A DNA stretch of 64,000 nucleotides from Massilia sp. BSC265 (GTDB taxonomy: Bacteria; Pseudomonadota; Gammaproteobacteria; Burkholderiales; Burkholderiaceae_D), in assembly GCF_000740675.1 (NCBI RefSeq), contig NZ_JPXI01000031.1, forward strand, positions 62,001 to 126,000, in the 5' to 3' direction. Below are positions 1 through 9,679 of this stretch, one piece after another. A program made the position numbers and the translations under genes. Below the pieces are notes generated by a model that saw only the letters and a program-made list of their open reading frames with translations, made no database searches and was not told where the DNA came from. Each line of letters opens with the position of its first letter. The first letter of the stretch is position 1.

Positions 1-504
1 CGGCGCGTAGGCGTAGAAGTGGCCGAAGCCGCCGCCCACGAAAGGTGCCGAACCCATCTGCCAGAACAGCCAGTTCATGGTCTCGGCGCGCGCCGGTCCG
101 CTCTTGGGAAGGAAGGCGCCGAACTTCTCGGCCAGGTAGACCAGGATCGAGCCCGATTCGAACACGCGCACCGCTTGCTCGCCAGTACGGTCGACCAGGG
201 CCGGGATCTTCGAATTCGGGTTGATCTCGACGAAGCCGCTCGAGAACTGGGCACCCTCGTTGATCTTGATGAGCCAGGCGTCGTATTCGGCCTGGACGTA
301 GCCGAGGGCCAGCAGCTCTTCCAGCATGATGGTCACCTTGACGCCGTTGGGCGTGGCCAGCGAATACAGCTGCAGCGGGTGCTTGCCGACCGGGAGTTCG
401 GCTTCGTGGGTCGGGCCGGCGACCGGACGGTTGATGTTGGCGAAGGTGCCGCCGGATGAGGCGGGCGGGGTCCAGACTTTCGGTGGGACGTAGGGTTCGG
501 TCAT
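1..504 (-). CDS. yghU: YghU-type glutathione S-transferase (3' part beyond window)
   Basis: The visible 168 codons are the N-terminal part of a glutathione transferase of the YghU/YfcG nu class, which reduces disulfides with glutathione in the cytoplasm. The ATG at 502-504 opens MTEPYVPPKVWTPP, followed by GGTFANINRPVAGPTHE, as in E. coli YghU. The thioredoxin-fold glutathione site is seen in LATPNGVKVTIMLEE, NPNSKIPAL and the ESGSIL stretch. The start of the helical C-terminal domain (MNWLFWQMG, GGGFGHFY) is present. The gene runs off the left edge, so its stop is not seen. The family assignment is firm; the natural substrate is unknown for this family. Confidence 0.9.
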   Translation of the reverse strand, partial: MTEPYVPPKVWTPPASSGGTFANINRPVAGPTHEAELPVGKHPLQLYSLATPNGVKVTIMLEELLALGYVQAEYDAWLIKINEGAQFSSGFVEINPNSKIPALVDRTGEQAVRVFESGSILVYLAEKFGAFLPKSGPARAETMNWLFWQMGSAPFVGGGFGHFYAYAP

Positions 505-683
505 CGGGGGCTCCGTTGGCATCTGGTCAAAGTGCCATTCTAGCCGGGGCATGCAGAACCTGCCGGACGGCGAGGGAGCGGAAAGACGGGCTGCGCGTTG
601 ACGAGTCGCCCCTCAACTACAGGTATACTTCGACGACTTCAAGGCCAGGGGGCCGTGAATTCGTATGCAAGGAGATCGCAACG

Positions 684-1109
684 GTGATTCGTCAGATGTG
701 CAACTACGATATGGAAAGAGTGCTGGACATCTGGCTGCGTGCGTCGATCCAGGCGCACGCTTTCATCAGCGAGCAATTCTGGCGTGCGCAGCTCGGCAAC
801 ATGCGCACCCTGTACCTGCCTGCGGCCACCTCGTATGTGTTCGAACGCGATGGCGGGGTAGCCGGCTTCTATAGCCTGTACGGCGACGCCTTGGCCGCGC
901 TCTTCGTGGATCCGGATCGTCAGGGAGCAGGCATCGGGAGCCTGCTCCTCGCAGATGCCAAAAACCATCGAAGCGGGCTCGAACTGGCGGTGTATTCGGC
1001 CAATCACGCAGCCCGGAGATTCTATGAAAGGCATGGTTTCATCGCGGTCGATGAACGGCCGGATGAGCATACGGGGCATCCGGAAACCCTGTTGCGCTGG
1101 CAGGCCTAG
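684..1109 (+). CDS. GNAT family N-acetyltransferase (YiaC-like)
   Basis: A 141-residue single-domain acetyl-CoA-dependent N-acetyltransferase. The core shows the GNAT acetyl-CoA loop as DPDRQGAGIGSLLL and the C-terminal NHAARRFYERHGF motif. The N-terminal VLDIWLRASIQAHAFI with FW resembles E. coli YiaC/YjaB proteins, some of which acetylate protein lysines. The reading frame is open further upstream, but the GTG at 684 is chosen because GGAG at 671-674 lies nine bases before it and the family's N-terminus begins there. It is convergent with rpoH and shares a bidirectional terminator with it. The substrate cannot be told from sequence. Confidence 0.82.
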   Translation: MIRQMCNYDMERVLDIWLRASIQAHAFISEQFWRAQLGNMRTLYLPAATSYVFERDGGVAGFYSLYGDALAALFVDPDRQGAGIGSLLLADAKNHRSGLELAVYSANHAARRFYERHGFIAVDERPDEHTGHPETLLRWQA

Positions 1110-1162
1110 CGGACGCCGTGAGGCGCTGAGGGTGGGATCGGTGTCACCATCCCGCTAGAAAA

Positions 1163-1199
1163 AAGAACGGCCCGGCCGCAATGCGACCGGGCCGTTCTT
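1163..1199. terminator. Bidirectional intrinsic terminator between the GNAT gene and rpoH
   Basis: A perfect 13-bp stem, AAGAACGGCCCGG at 1163-1175 and its complement at 1187-1199, encloses an 11-base loop. A-rich sequence precedes it and the T-rich TTCTT end follows, so it can stop transcripts from either side. It lies between two convergent genes. Confidence 0.85.
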
Positions 1200-1213
1200 C
1201 ATGGGGGGCAGGC

Positions 1214-2104
1214 TTACACGTATGCCGCCAGCGCGCCCTTCATCTTCTTCAGCGCAGCCGATTCGATCTGGCGGATACGCTCGGCCGACACGCCGAACTC
1301 CTCGGCCAGCGTGTGCAGCGTGGCGCCCGAACCGTCGTCGTTGGCCAGCCAGCGCGCTTCGACGATGCGGCGCGAACGCGGGTCCAGCTTCGACAGGGCG
1401 GTCTCCAGGCCTTCCGACTGCAGGCGGTCGTGTTGCTCGGCCTCCAGCACGCGGGTCGGTTCCTGCTGCTCCGACGACAGGTAGGCGATCGGGGCGAACT
1501 TGTCGTCTTCGTCGTCGGTCGGCGATTCGAGGGCGATGTCACGGCCCGACAGGCGGGTTTCCATCTCGATCACTTCCTCGCGCTTGACGTCGAGCATCTT
1601 CGCCAGTTCGTCGACCTGGCTTGGGGTCATGGTGTCCAGGCCCTGCTTGTTGCTGCGCAGGTTGAAGAACAGCTTGCGCTGGGCCTTGGTCGTCGCGACC
1701 TTCACCAGGCGCCAGTTCTTCAGGATGTATTCGTGCATCTCGGCCTTGATCCAGTGCATCGCGTACGAAACGAGGCGCACGCCCTGGTTCGGATCGAAGC
1801 GCTTGACCGCTTTCATGAGGCCGATATTGCCTTCCTGAATCAGGTCGGCGTGCGGCAGCCCGTAGCCGAGATAGCCGCGTGCGATCGACACCACCAGGCG
1901 CAGGTGCGACAGCACCAGCTTTTGGGCGGCGTCCAGGTCATTCTTTTCCCGCAGCGATTTCGCCAACGAAACTTCTTCTTCGTGGGTCAGCATCGGCAGG
2001 CGGTTGACGGCCGAGATATAGGCGTCGATATTGCCGAGATTGCCGGTGAAACCCAGGTTCAGGGCGCGACTGCCGGCAGGGACCAATGCGGATTGTGCGG
2101 ACAT
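1214..2104 (-). CDS. rpoH: RNA polymerase heat-shock sigma factor RpoH (sigma-32)
   Basis: A 296-residue alternative sigma factor directing heat-shock gene transcription. Region 2 is seen in DLIQEGNIGLMKAVKRFD and SYAMHWIKAEMHEYIL. The RpoH box QRKLFFNLR, diagnostic of sigma-32, follows. Region 4 (LHTLAEEFGVSAERIRQIE) contacts the -35 element. Two ATGs lie close together. The second (2102-2104, MSAQSAL) is chosen because GAGGGA sits seven bases upstream of it, whereas it nearly touches the first. A CIRCE operator lies 126 bases upstream, pointing to HrcA control, and the intervening leader of about 120 bases could also fold, as in other rpoH mRNAs. Confidence 0.97.
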   Translation of the reverse strand: MSAQSALVPAGSRALNLGFTGNLGNIDAYISAVNRLPMLTHEEEVSLAKSLREKNDLDAAQKLVLSHLRLVVSIARGYLGYGLPHADLIQEGNIGLMKAVKRFDPNQGVRLVSYAMHWIKAEMHEYILKNWRLVKVATTKAQRKLFFNLRSNKQGLDTMTPSQVDELAKMLDVKREEVIEMETRLSGRDIALESPTDDEDDKFAPIAYLSSEQQEPTRVLEAEQHDRLQSEGLETALSKLDPRSRRIVEARWLANDDGSGATLHTLAEEFGVSAERIRQIESAALKKMKGALAAYV

Positions 2105-2229
2105 GTTCATTTCCCTCGTAGTGATCTTGCTGCACCCCCCAATGTGCCACGGACCCATGCCGCGCGACACCAGCGTTACTGCTTGTTACGGGATGCTTTT
2201 CCTTGATTTCGCTGTATTCGAGACATATA

Positions 2230-2256
2230 TTAGCACTCTCCTAGGGTGAGTGCTAG
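2230..2256 (-). promoter_or_regulatory. CIRCE element (HrcA operator) upstream of rpoH
   Basis: The sequence is TTAGCACTC, nine bases, then GAGTGCTAG. It matches the CIRCE consensus TTAGCACTC-N9-GAGTGCTAA at 17 of 18 arm positions. It precedes rpoH, and the AT-rich stretch next to it (TAATAT on the minus strand at 2226-2231) may be the -10 hexamer. HrcA is the known CIRCE repressor; neither hrcA nor groE is in the window. Confidence 0.93.
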
Positions 2257-2492
2257 GCAGGCCATCGCTTTATCGAAATCGATTAAGTTTGGCTAAAGTA
2301 TTGCTCATGGGAATCAAAATCGCGTCGTTTTTACTGTAGAGCAGGCGACCCGAATTTGATTGATACAGCTCAAAAGTGAACAAAAATAGCTGGAAAACGT
2401 GTTAGGGACAGGTTAAAGGCCCTGGGTAGTGGCCTTCTGTTGGATGGCGCACATTCGTCAAAGACGGCCTGTAGGAGTAGCGCTCGTCTGAG

Positions 2493-2520
2493 CGTAGGGT
2501 GGAACGGCTAGGCCGTTCGG
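2493..2520. repeat. Half copy of the GTAGGGTG dispersed palindromic repeat
   Basis: CGTAGGGTGG followed by the small hairpin GAACGGC-tag-GCCGTTC resembles the left half of the elements at 29015 and 50839. No right half (CACCCTAC) is found nearby. It lies downstream of ftsX, like the other copies at 3' ends. Confidence 0.5.
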
Positions 2521-2582
2521 AGTGTATGCCGAGAGACTGGACGCGCGGCCGGCTCGAGCGCTGCGCGTCCAGGGATGAAGAC

Positions 2583-3497
2583 CTAGCGGACGCGCGCCAG
2601 GTGCCGCTGCACCGACAGCATTGCCCCGATCAGACCCAGGCCCGCGCTGATCGCGAGCACGCCGGTGGTCTCCAGCGCGCCGAGCGGCGCCAGCTGGAAT
2701 TCCGAGGCGTACAGCCGTGCAAAGTCCGCGATCGCGCCGTTCAGCGGCCGCAGGGCCAGCACCACCGCGCCGAGCGCCACGGCGCCCGCGCACAGGCCGA
2801 GCAGGGCGCCCGTGTAATAGAAGGGGCGGTGGATGAAGTTGTCCGTCGCCCCCAGCAGCTTCGACACGGTAATCTCTTCCTTCTGCGTCAGTACCTGCAG
2901 GCGGATGGTGTTGAACACCACCGCGATCACCACGATACCGAGGGTGACGGCCAGCAGCAGCAGGGCCAGGCGCAGGACGGCCAGCATGGCGGCCAGGCGC
3001 TTTACCCAGGCCGAGTCGACCTGCACCACGTCGACGCCGGGCAGGGCGCGCAGCTGTTCGGTGATCGCATCCACCTGGGCCGCGGCACTGCTGCCGTCGA
3101 GCCGCATCTTGTAGCTGTCCGGCAGCGGGTTTTCGCCCAGCGTGTCGATCACGTCGCCCAGGCCGCTCCCGTCCTTCATCGAGGCCAGCGCTTCCTCGCG
3201 CGCAATGAAGTCGACGGCGGCCTTGCCGCCGGAAGACGCGATCGCCTTGAGGCGCGGCTGCAGGGCAATGGCTTCCTCGCGGGTCGCCTCGAGCTTCATG
3301 AACACGCTGATCTCGGGATCGACCGACAGTTGCTCGGACAGCGGCCGCACGTTGTCGAGCAGGGTGATGCCGGCGATCGGCAGCATCAAGGCGAAGGCGA
3401 CGACGAGCACGTTGAACAGGAAGCTGCCCGGCGACTTGCGCACGGTGGACAGGGCTGCCCCCAAGGCAAAGCGGTGCTGGCGGAACCACGGGCTCAT
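2583..3497 (-). CDS. ftsX: Cell division protein FtsX
   Basis: A 304-residue membrane partner of FtsE. The FtsEX complex sits in the inner membrane at the septum and couples ATP hydrolysis to activation of cell-wall amidases. An N-terminal membrane segment (FLFNVLVVAFALMLPI, about residues 26-42) is followed by a large periplasmic domain. Three more membrane segments lie near residues 165-195, 225-250 and 275-295, the usual FtsX layout. It begins four bases inside the end of ftsE (shared ATGA), so the two are translationally coupled. It ends the ftsY-ftsE-ftsX operon. Confidence 0.95.
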   Translation of the reverse strand: MSPWFRQHRFALGAALSTVRKSPGSFLFNVLVVAFALMLPIAGITLLDNVRPLSEQLSVDPEISVFMKLEATREEAIALQPRLKAIASSGGKAAVDFIAREEALASMKDGSGLGDVIDTLGENPLPDSYKMRLDGSSAAAQVDAITEQLRALPGVDVVQVDSAWVKRLAAMLAVLRLALLLLAVTLGIVVIAVVFNTIRLQVLTQKEEITVSKLLGATDNFIHRPFYYTGALLGLCAGAVALGAVVLALRPLNGAIADFARLYASEFQLAPLGALETTGVLAISAGLGLIGAMLSVQRHLARVR

Positions 3498-4168
3498 GCT
3501 GCACCTCCGGCGCGGCCGGCGTAGGCCAGTTGGCCGTGCTCGAGGCGGATCACGCGCGCCGCCCCGTCGAGCACCTGCTCGTCGTGGGTCGAGATCACGC
3601 AGGTCACGCCGACGGCGTGGAAGGCGCGCAATGCGTCGAGCACCTTGTCGGCGGCCACGCGGTCGAGGTTGGCGGTCGGTTCGTCGGCCAGGATGATCTG
3701 CGGGCGGTTGACGATGGCACGCGCCACCGCGACGCGCTGCTGCTCGCCGCCGGACAGCTCCAGCGGCATCGCCCTGGCGCGTTCCAGCAGGCCCACCTTG
3801 TCGAGGGCGGCCCGGGCGCGCTGCTCGGCCTGCGCCTTCGGCGCACCCGTGACGAGCAGCGGCAGCATCACGTTGCCGAGGATGTTGCGGTCGTTGAGCA
3901 GGCGCTGCTGCTGGAAGATCAGGCCCAGGTTACGGCGCAGGAAGGGGATGCCGGCCTTCCTGATGCGGCTGACATCCTGGCCGTTGACGGTGACCACCCC
4001 GCTGGTGGGCCGCTCGACGGCGGCCACCATCTTCATCAGGGTCGACTTGCCTGCGCCGGACGGGCCGGCCAGGTAGACCAGCTCGCCCTTGCCGATATTG
4101 AGGGACACGTCGCGCAGCGCATAGGCGTCAAGGGAGTATTGTTTGGAGACGGACTGGAATTCGATCAT
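3494..4168 (-). CDS. ftsE: Cell division ATP-binding protein FtsE
   Basis: A 224-residue ABC-type ATPase. Walker A is GPSGAGKST at residues 35-43. The Q-loop region is LIFQQQRLLNDRN, the signature LSGGEQQ spans residues 138-144, and Walker B is IILADE just after. The histidine of the switch is seen in ISTHDEQ. It pairs with FtsX in divisome assembly and hydrolase activation. The 24-base gap from ftsY and the 4-base overlap with ftsX show a single operon. Confidence 0.97.
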   Translation of the reverse strand: MIEFQSVSKQYSLDAYALRDVSLNIGKGELVYLAGPSGAGKSTLMKMVAAVERPTSGVVTVNGQDVSRIRKAGIPFLRRNLGLIFQQQRLLNDRNILGNVMLPLLVTGAPKAQAEQRARAALDKVGLLERARAMPLELSGGEQQRVAVARAIVNRPQIILADEPTANLDRVAADKVLDALRAFHAVGVTCVISTHDEQVLDGAARVIRLEHGQLAYAGRAGGAA

Positions 4169-4192
4169 CGGGTGGCGTTCCTCGCTGTTCCC

Positions 4193-5332
4193 TTAGCCGA
4201 GCAGCGCTTCGACGAACTCTTCGGCGTTGAACGGCTGCAGGTCGTCCAGCTTCTCGCCCACGCCGATGAAGTACACCGGCACCGGGCGGGTACGTGCGAT
4301 CGCGGCCAGCACGCCGCCCTTGGCGGTGCCGTCCAGCTTGGTGATCACCAGGCCGGTCAGCTGCAGCGCGTCGTCGAAAGCCTTCACCTGGGCCAGCGCG
4401 TTCTGGCCGGTGTTGCCGTCGATTACCAGCAGCGTTTCGTGCGGGGCGCCTTCCATGCCCTTGCCGATGACGCGCTTGATCTTCTTGAGCTCTTCCATCA
4501 GGTGCAGCTGGGTCGGCAGGCGGCCGGCGGTGTCGACCATGACCACGTCGACGCCGCGCGCCTTGCCCGACTGGACCGCATCGAAGGCGACGGCGGCCGG
4601 GTCGCCCGACGCTTGCGAGATCACGGTGACGTTGTTGCGCTGGCCCCAGACCATCAGCTGCTCGCGCGCGGCGGCGCGGAAGGTGTCGCCGGCGGCCAGC
4701 AGCACGGACTGGTCGAAACGCTGCATGTGCTTGGCCAGCTTGCCGATGGTGGTGGTCTTGCCGGCGCCGTTGACGCCCGAGATCATCATCACGAGCGGTT
4801 CGTGGCGGCCCAGTTCGAGCGGTTTCTGGAGCGGTGCCAGGAGCTCGATCATCAGCGCCTTGAGCGCGGCCTTGACCTGGGCGGCGTCCAGCAGCTTGTC
4901 TTCCTTGACCTTGCGGCGCAGGGCGTCCAGCAGGTGCTGGGTGGCATCCATGCCGGCGTCCGACATCAGGAGCGCGGATTCGAGTTCCTCGTACAGGTCC
5001 TCGTCGATGCGCGCACCGACGAACAGCAGCGACAGGTTGCTCGAGGTCTTGGACAGGCCGGCTTTCAGGCGCGCCATCCAGGACTGCTTCTTTTCGGCTT
5101 CGGTGGTCGGGCGCTCGGCGGTTTCCGGGAACAGCTCGCCGACGTCGGAAGCCGCGAGTGCGGCCGGTGCGGCCGGGGCAGACGACGGCAGCGGCGCCGG
5201 CGCGGGGCTGGGCGCTGCGTCCAGCCGGCCGGGCACGAACATCGGCGCCGCGTCGGCTGCGGGAGCCGAGGCGGGTTGGTTCGGCTCCGGGACCTCGGTC
5301 TCAGGCTTCTTTCTTTTGAAGAAACTAAACAT
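4193..5332 (-). CDS. ftsY: Signal recognition particle receptor FtsY
   Basis: A 379-residue SRP-GTPase that docks ribosome-SRP complexes at the membrane. Residues 1-75 form an alanine/proline-rich, partly acidic A domain after FSFFKRKK, a typical membrane-binding start. The NG domain carries the P-loop GVNGAGKTTTIGKLA near residue 185, DTAGRLPTQ, and TKLDGTAKGG near the C-terminus. It is the first gene of the ftsYEX operon, the arrangement common in proteobacteria. All GTPase motifs are intact. Confidence 0.97.
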   Translation of the reverse strand: MFSFFKRKKPETEVPEPNQPASAPAADAAPMFVPGRLDAAPSPAPAPLPSSAPAAPAALAASDVGELFPETAERPTTEAEKKQSWMARLKAGLSKTSSNLSLLFVGARIDEDLYEELESALLMSDAGMDATQHLLDALRRKVKEDKLLDAAQVKAALKALMIELLAPLQKPLELGRHEPLVMMISGVNGAGKTTTIGKLAKHMQRFDQSVLLAAGDTFRAAAREQLMVWGQRNNVTVISQASGDPAAVAFDAVQSGKARGVDVVMVDTAGRLPTQLHLMEELKKIKRVIGKGMEGAPHETLLVIDGNTGQNALAQVKAFDDALQLTGLVITKLDGTAKGGVLAAIARTRPVPVYFIGVGEKLDDLQPFNAEEFVEALLG

Positions 5333-5581
5333 ATGTAGGGGCGAATCCTGCGCACGATGCCGGCGCTAGCCGACGATGAAAAAAGTAGCGAATATTTTAC
5401 CAGAGCAGCAAGACGCTTCCCCGACTGGCGGGTCTCGACGCGAGAAGATGCGTGGAAGGAACTCTTTGTTGTGTTATTGCTGAAACCGACTGGCTACTCA
5501 ACAGTGCGCTTCTGGAAAACGGTTGCGACTTGCGTTAAATTGAACACAGAGAGAAAACCACAAAATACGACGGGGCACACC

Positions 5582-5773
5582 GTGAAAATTACCAACTTCC
5601 TGAAGCGTCTCATCCATGGCGACAATGCCACGGATGGCGGCGCTGCGAACATGCGCAACATTATCGTGTGGGCGTTCATCGCCCTCGTCGCATTGTTCCT
5701 GACCAACCCGGATCAGGTCAGTTTCTTCGACAAGCCTATTCCGCTGCCGGCCGAGCTGGGACTGGGGCAGTAG
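5582..5773 (+). CDS. Small single-pass membrane protein, function unknown
   Basis: A 63-residue reading frame starting with GTG at 5582 (VKITNFLKRLIHGD...). A clear membrane helix (NIIVWAFIALVALFLT) is followed by a short polar tail, DQVSFFDKPIPLPAELGLGQ. An internal ATG at 5651 would give a 40-residue form. No strong ribosome site is visible for either start. I do not recognise a family. The helix with an ordered tail suggests a real small inner-membrane protein rather than chance. Its stop codon lies inside the left arm of a dispersed palindromic repeat. Confidence 0.5.
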   Translation: MKITNFLKRLIHGDNATDGGAANMRNIIVWAFIALVALFLTNPDQVSFFDKPIPLPAELGLGQ

Positions 5774-5896
5774 GGTGGGCGGGTCTCCCGCCCACGCGTA
5801 ATCGTGATGGGGTGATCTGTCGCGGACGTTCCGGCACATCTCGACCGCCTGGGGTGATCTGGTCCGGTGGACCGGATCACGAGCCGCCCACCCTGC
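5770..5896. repeat. Dispersed palindromic repeat, copy A
   Basis: The left arm GTAGGGTGGGCGGG-tct-CCCGCCCACGCG starts at 5770 and forms a hairpin. The right end, GCCGCCCACCCTGC, is at 5883-5896. The middle contains extra sequence with GGGGTGATCTG repeats at 5809 and 5851. The element fills the gap between two convergent genes, and its first bases supply the stop codon of the upstream small gene. Confidence 0.7.
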
Positions 5897-5899
5897 GAT

Positions 5900-7603
5900 T
5901 CAACGGCCAGCCTTGGCCGCTTCCGCCGTCTTGCGAATCGTCTCGAGCGTCGCGTTCGGCGTAATCAGGTTGCCGTCGTAGCGCAGCTCGATCACCGCCG
6001 GCAGCTTGCGTTCGTTCGCATACGCCAGTGCGCGCTGCAGGGCGGGCGCGAATTCCTCGGTCTTCTCGACCGCCTCGCCATGGCCGCCATAGGCGCGTGC
6101 CAGCGCGGCGAAATCCGGATTGTGCAGGGAGGTAGCAGACACGCGGCCCGGGTAGTCGCGCTCCTGGTGCATGCGGATGGTGCCGAACATGCCGTTGTTG
6201 AACACCAGGATGATCAGGCCGGCGCCGTACTGCACCGCGGTAGCCAGTTCCTGGCCCGTCATCATGAATTCGCCGTCGCCGGCGAAGGTCACCACGGTGC
6301 GCTGCGGATCGATGATCTTGGCCGCCACGCCGGCCGGCACTGCGTAGCCCATGGCGCCGTTGGTCGGCGCCAGTTGGGTGCGCCTGCCGCCGTAGCGGTA
6401 GAAGCGGTGCGCCCAGGTCGCGTAGTTGCCGGCGCCGTTGGTGATGATGGTGTCGCGCGGCGCCTGCCGCATGAGTTCCTGCACCACCTGCCACAGGTCG
6501 AGCGGCGCGCTGCCGTCGCGGAAGATCGGCGGCTGCGCCTGCCAGGCTGCCAGTTCGGCTTTCGCCTCTTCCACCGTGCTGGCCCAGGCCGAGGAATCGA
6601 CCGGCTCCATCGCGGCCAGCATCGCGCACACTTGTTGGGCACCGCTGGCGATCATCAGGTCGGCCTGGTAGACGCTGCCCAATTCTTCCGGATCGGCGTG
6701 GATGTGGACCAGGCGCTGGCGCGGCACGGGCGAGGACAGCAGCGAATAGCCGCTGGTGGTCATCTCGCCCAGGCGCGGGCCGATGGCGATCACCAGGTCG
6801 GCTTCCTTCACGCGCGCAGCCAGTGTCGGGTTGATGCCGATGCCGACGTCGCCCACGTAGTTCGGGTGCGCGTTGTCCATCAGGTCCTGGAAGCGGAAGG
6901 TGCAGCCGACCGGCAGCCGGTTGGCCTCGGCGAAGCGGGCCAGGTCGGCGCAGGCCTGGTCGTTCCAGGAGCCGCCGCCGAGCAGCACGATCGGGCGCCG
7001 CGCTTGCGCCAGCATGGCGCGCAGCTGGGCGATCTGCGCCGAGGAGGGTGCGGCCTGCACCGGCTGGTAGCGGCGTGCGTCTGGCACCGCAGCCTGCGTG
7101 ACCAGCATGTCTTCCGGCAGGGCCAGCACCACCGGGCCGGGACGGCCGCTGGTGGCAACCTGGAAGGCGCGCGCGATGTATTCGGGGATGCGGTCGGCGC
7201 GGTCGATCTGGGTAACCCACTTGGCCATCTGGCCGAACATGCGGCGGTAATCGATTTCCTGGAAGGCTTCGCGGTCGATGAAGTCGCTGCCGACCTGGCC
7301 GATGAACAGGATCATCGGGGTCGAGTCCTGGTAGGCGGTGTGCACGCCGATCGAGGCATTGGTGGCGCCGGGGCCGCGGGTGACGAAGCAGATGCCCGGC
7401 TTGCCGGTCATCTTGCCGTAGGCCTCGGCCATGAACGCCGCGCCGCCTTCCTGCCGGTTGATCACGAAGCGGATATCCGAATCGTGCAGGGCGTCCAGCA
7501 CGTCGAGGTAGCTTTCGCCGGGCACGCCGAAGGCGGTGTCCACGCCGTGGGTATGGAGCGCATCGACCAGGATCTGGCCGCCGGTGCGGGAAGGGTGGGT
7601 CAT
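5900..7603 (-). CDS. Thiamine-diphosphate-dependent enzyme, acetolactate-synthase-like
   Basis: A 567-residue protein with the three-domain fold of the acetolactate synthase/benzoylformate decarboxylase superfamily. The N-terminal pyrimidine-binding domain carries the catalytic glutamate in NRQEGGAAF (Glu52). The central domain has the RRPIVLLGGG entry. The C-terminal domain has the thiamine-diphosphate/metal motif GDGEFMMTGQEL, ending in FNN, near residue 437. The start (7601-7603, MTHPSRTGG) fits the family; upstream in-frame codons are not homologous. No small regulatory subunit or isoleucine/valine genes are adjacent, so it is probably not the biosynthetic IlvB. The substrate is unknown. 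It lies immediately upstream of, and divergent to, rnpB. Confidence 0.85.
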   Translation of the reverse strand: MTHPSRTGGQILVDALHTHGVDTAFGVPGESYLDVLDALHDSDIRFVINRQEGGAAFMAEAYGKMTGKPGICFVTRGPGATNASIGVHTAYQDSTPMILFIGQVGSDFIDREAFQEIDYRRMFGQMAKWVTQIDRADRIPEYIARAFQVATSGRPGPVVLALPEDMLVTQAAVPDARRYQPVQAAPSSAQIAQLRAMLAQARRPIVLLGGGSWNDQACADLARFAEANRLPVGCTFRFQDLMDNAHPNYVGDVGIGINPTLAARVKEADLVIAIGPRLGEMTTSGYSLLSSPVPRQRLVHIHADPEELGSVYQADLMIASGAQQVCAMLAAMEPVDSSAWASTVEEAKAELAAWQAQPPIFRDGSAPLDLWQVVQELMRQAPRDTIITNGAGNYATWAHRFYRYGGRRTQLAPTNGAMGYAVPAGVAAKIIDPQRTVVTFAGDGEFMMTGQELATAVQYGAGLIILVFNNGMFGTIRMHQERDYPGRVSATSLHNPDFAALARAYGGHGEAVEKTEEFAPALQRALAYANERKLPAVIELRYDGNLITPNATLETIRKTAEAAKAGR

Positions 7604-7750
7604 TGTCTCTGTCGTCCTTGTGGTTTTGCCGGGCCGCGCCAGGCGATCCGAGCATTCTATGTGGATGAGGTGATGAAGGATTTTGAAATGGCGACACGAA
7701 ATTTCAGAAAACGTGGCACCTCCAGCATAGGTTGCGCGAGCCCGATCGGT

Positions 7751-7756
7751 TACAAT
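7751..7756 (+). promoter_or_regulatory. -10 element of the rnpB promoter
   Basis: TACAAT lies eight bases before the first base of the RNase P RNA, exactly where a -10 hexamer is needed. A TTGCGC at 7732-7737 is only 13 bases upstream, too close for a normal -35, so the -35 is not assigned. Confidence 0.6.
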
Positions 7757-7763
7757 GCCCCCG

Positions 7764-8100
7764 TGAAGCAGGCCAGGCAGCCGCTGGCTGGCACCTTCGG
7801 GTGCCGGCGGGAGGAAGGTCCGGACTCCACAGAGCAGGGTGACGGTTAACGGCCGTCCGCTGAAAGCCGCAAGGTATAAGGCGAGGAATAGGGCCACAGA
7901 GACGAGCGTATTAAGTTACGGTGAAACGCGGTAACCTCCACCTGGAGCAATTCCAAATAGGCACGCGTTGATGTTGCTCGCGGAGCGTGCGGGTAGGAAG
8001 CTTGAGCGCTGGAGTAATCCAGCGCCTAGAGGAATGGCTGTCATAGGGGCGTCCCGCAAGGGAGACCACTACACAGAATCCGGCCTATCGGCCTGCTTTA
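7764..8100 (+). ncRNA. rnpB: RNase P catalytic RNA, bacterial type A
   Basis: A 337-base RNA that removes 5' leaders from pre-tRNAs. Helix P1 is formed by GAAGCAGGCC near the 5' end and GGCCTGCTTT at the 3' end. Conserved blocks are visible in order: GAGGAAGGTCCGGACTCC near 7810, CCACAGAGACGAG near 7894, GGTGAAACGCGGTAACCTCC near 7920, CCAAATAGGCACGC near 7950, and CACTACACAGAATCCGGCCTAT at the 3' end. It sits alone between a divergent enzyme gene and glpK. Confidence 0.97.
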
Positions 8101-8141
8101 CATGAATTCTGCGCCCCGCCGAGGCGCCCCGGGAGATGCCG

Positions 8142-9629
<1,488 letters not shown>

Positions 9630-9679
9630 GCCGCCTGGCCCCCTGTTACTATAGGCCGTTTGAACCGGCAGGAGATGGC

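Larger units (their letters stand above)
2105..2582. other. Intergenic region between rpoH and ftsX
   Basis: This 478-base gap holds the CIRCE element and AT-rich rpoH promoter region (about 2220-2400). It also holds a half copy of the dispersed palindromic repeat (2493-2520). A separate 10-bp inverted repeat, CTGGACGCGC at 2537-2546 and its complement at 2563-2572, lies just past the ftsX stop and could act as a terminator, although no T-run follows. No gene is supported here. Confidence 0.7.

Noticed and set aside
2537..2572. A strong terminator after ftsX
   Set aside because: The 10-bp stem is perfect, but there is no T-run and the loop is itself palindromic; it is mentioned only under the intergenic region.
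5357..5581. An upstream extension of the small membrane protein frame
   Set aside because: The extra 75 codons have no protein-like character and no ribosome site; GTG 5582 begins the ordered part.
7732..7737. TTGCGC as the -35 of the rnpB promoter
   Set aside because: It is only 13 bases from the TACAAT -10, outside the workable 16-19 range.
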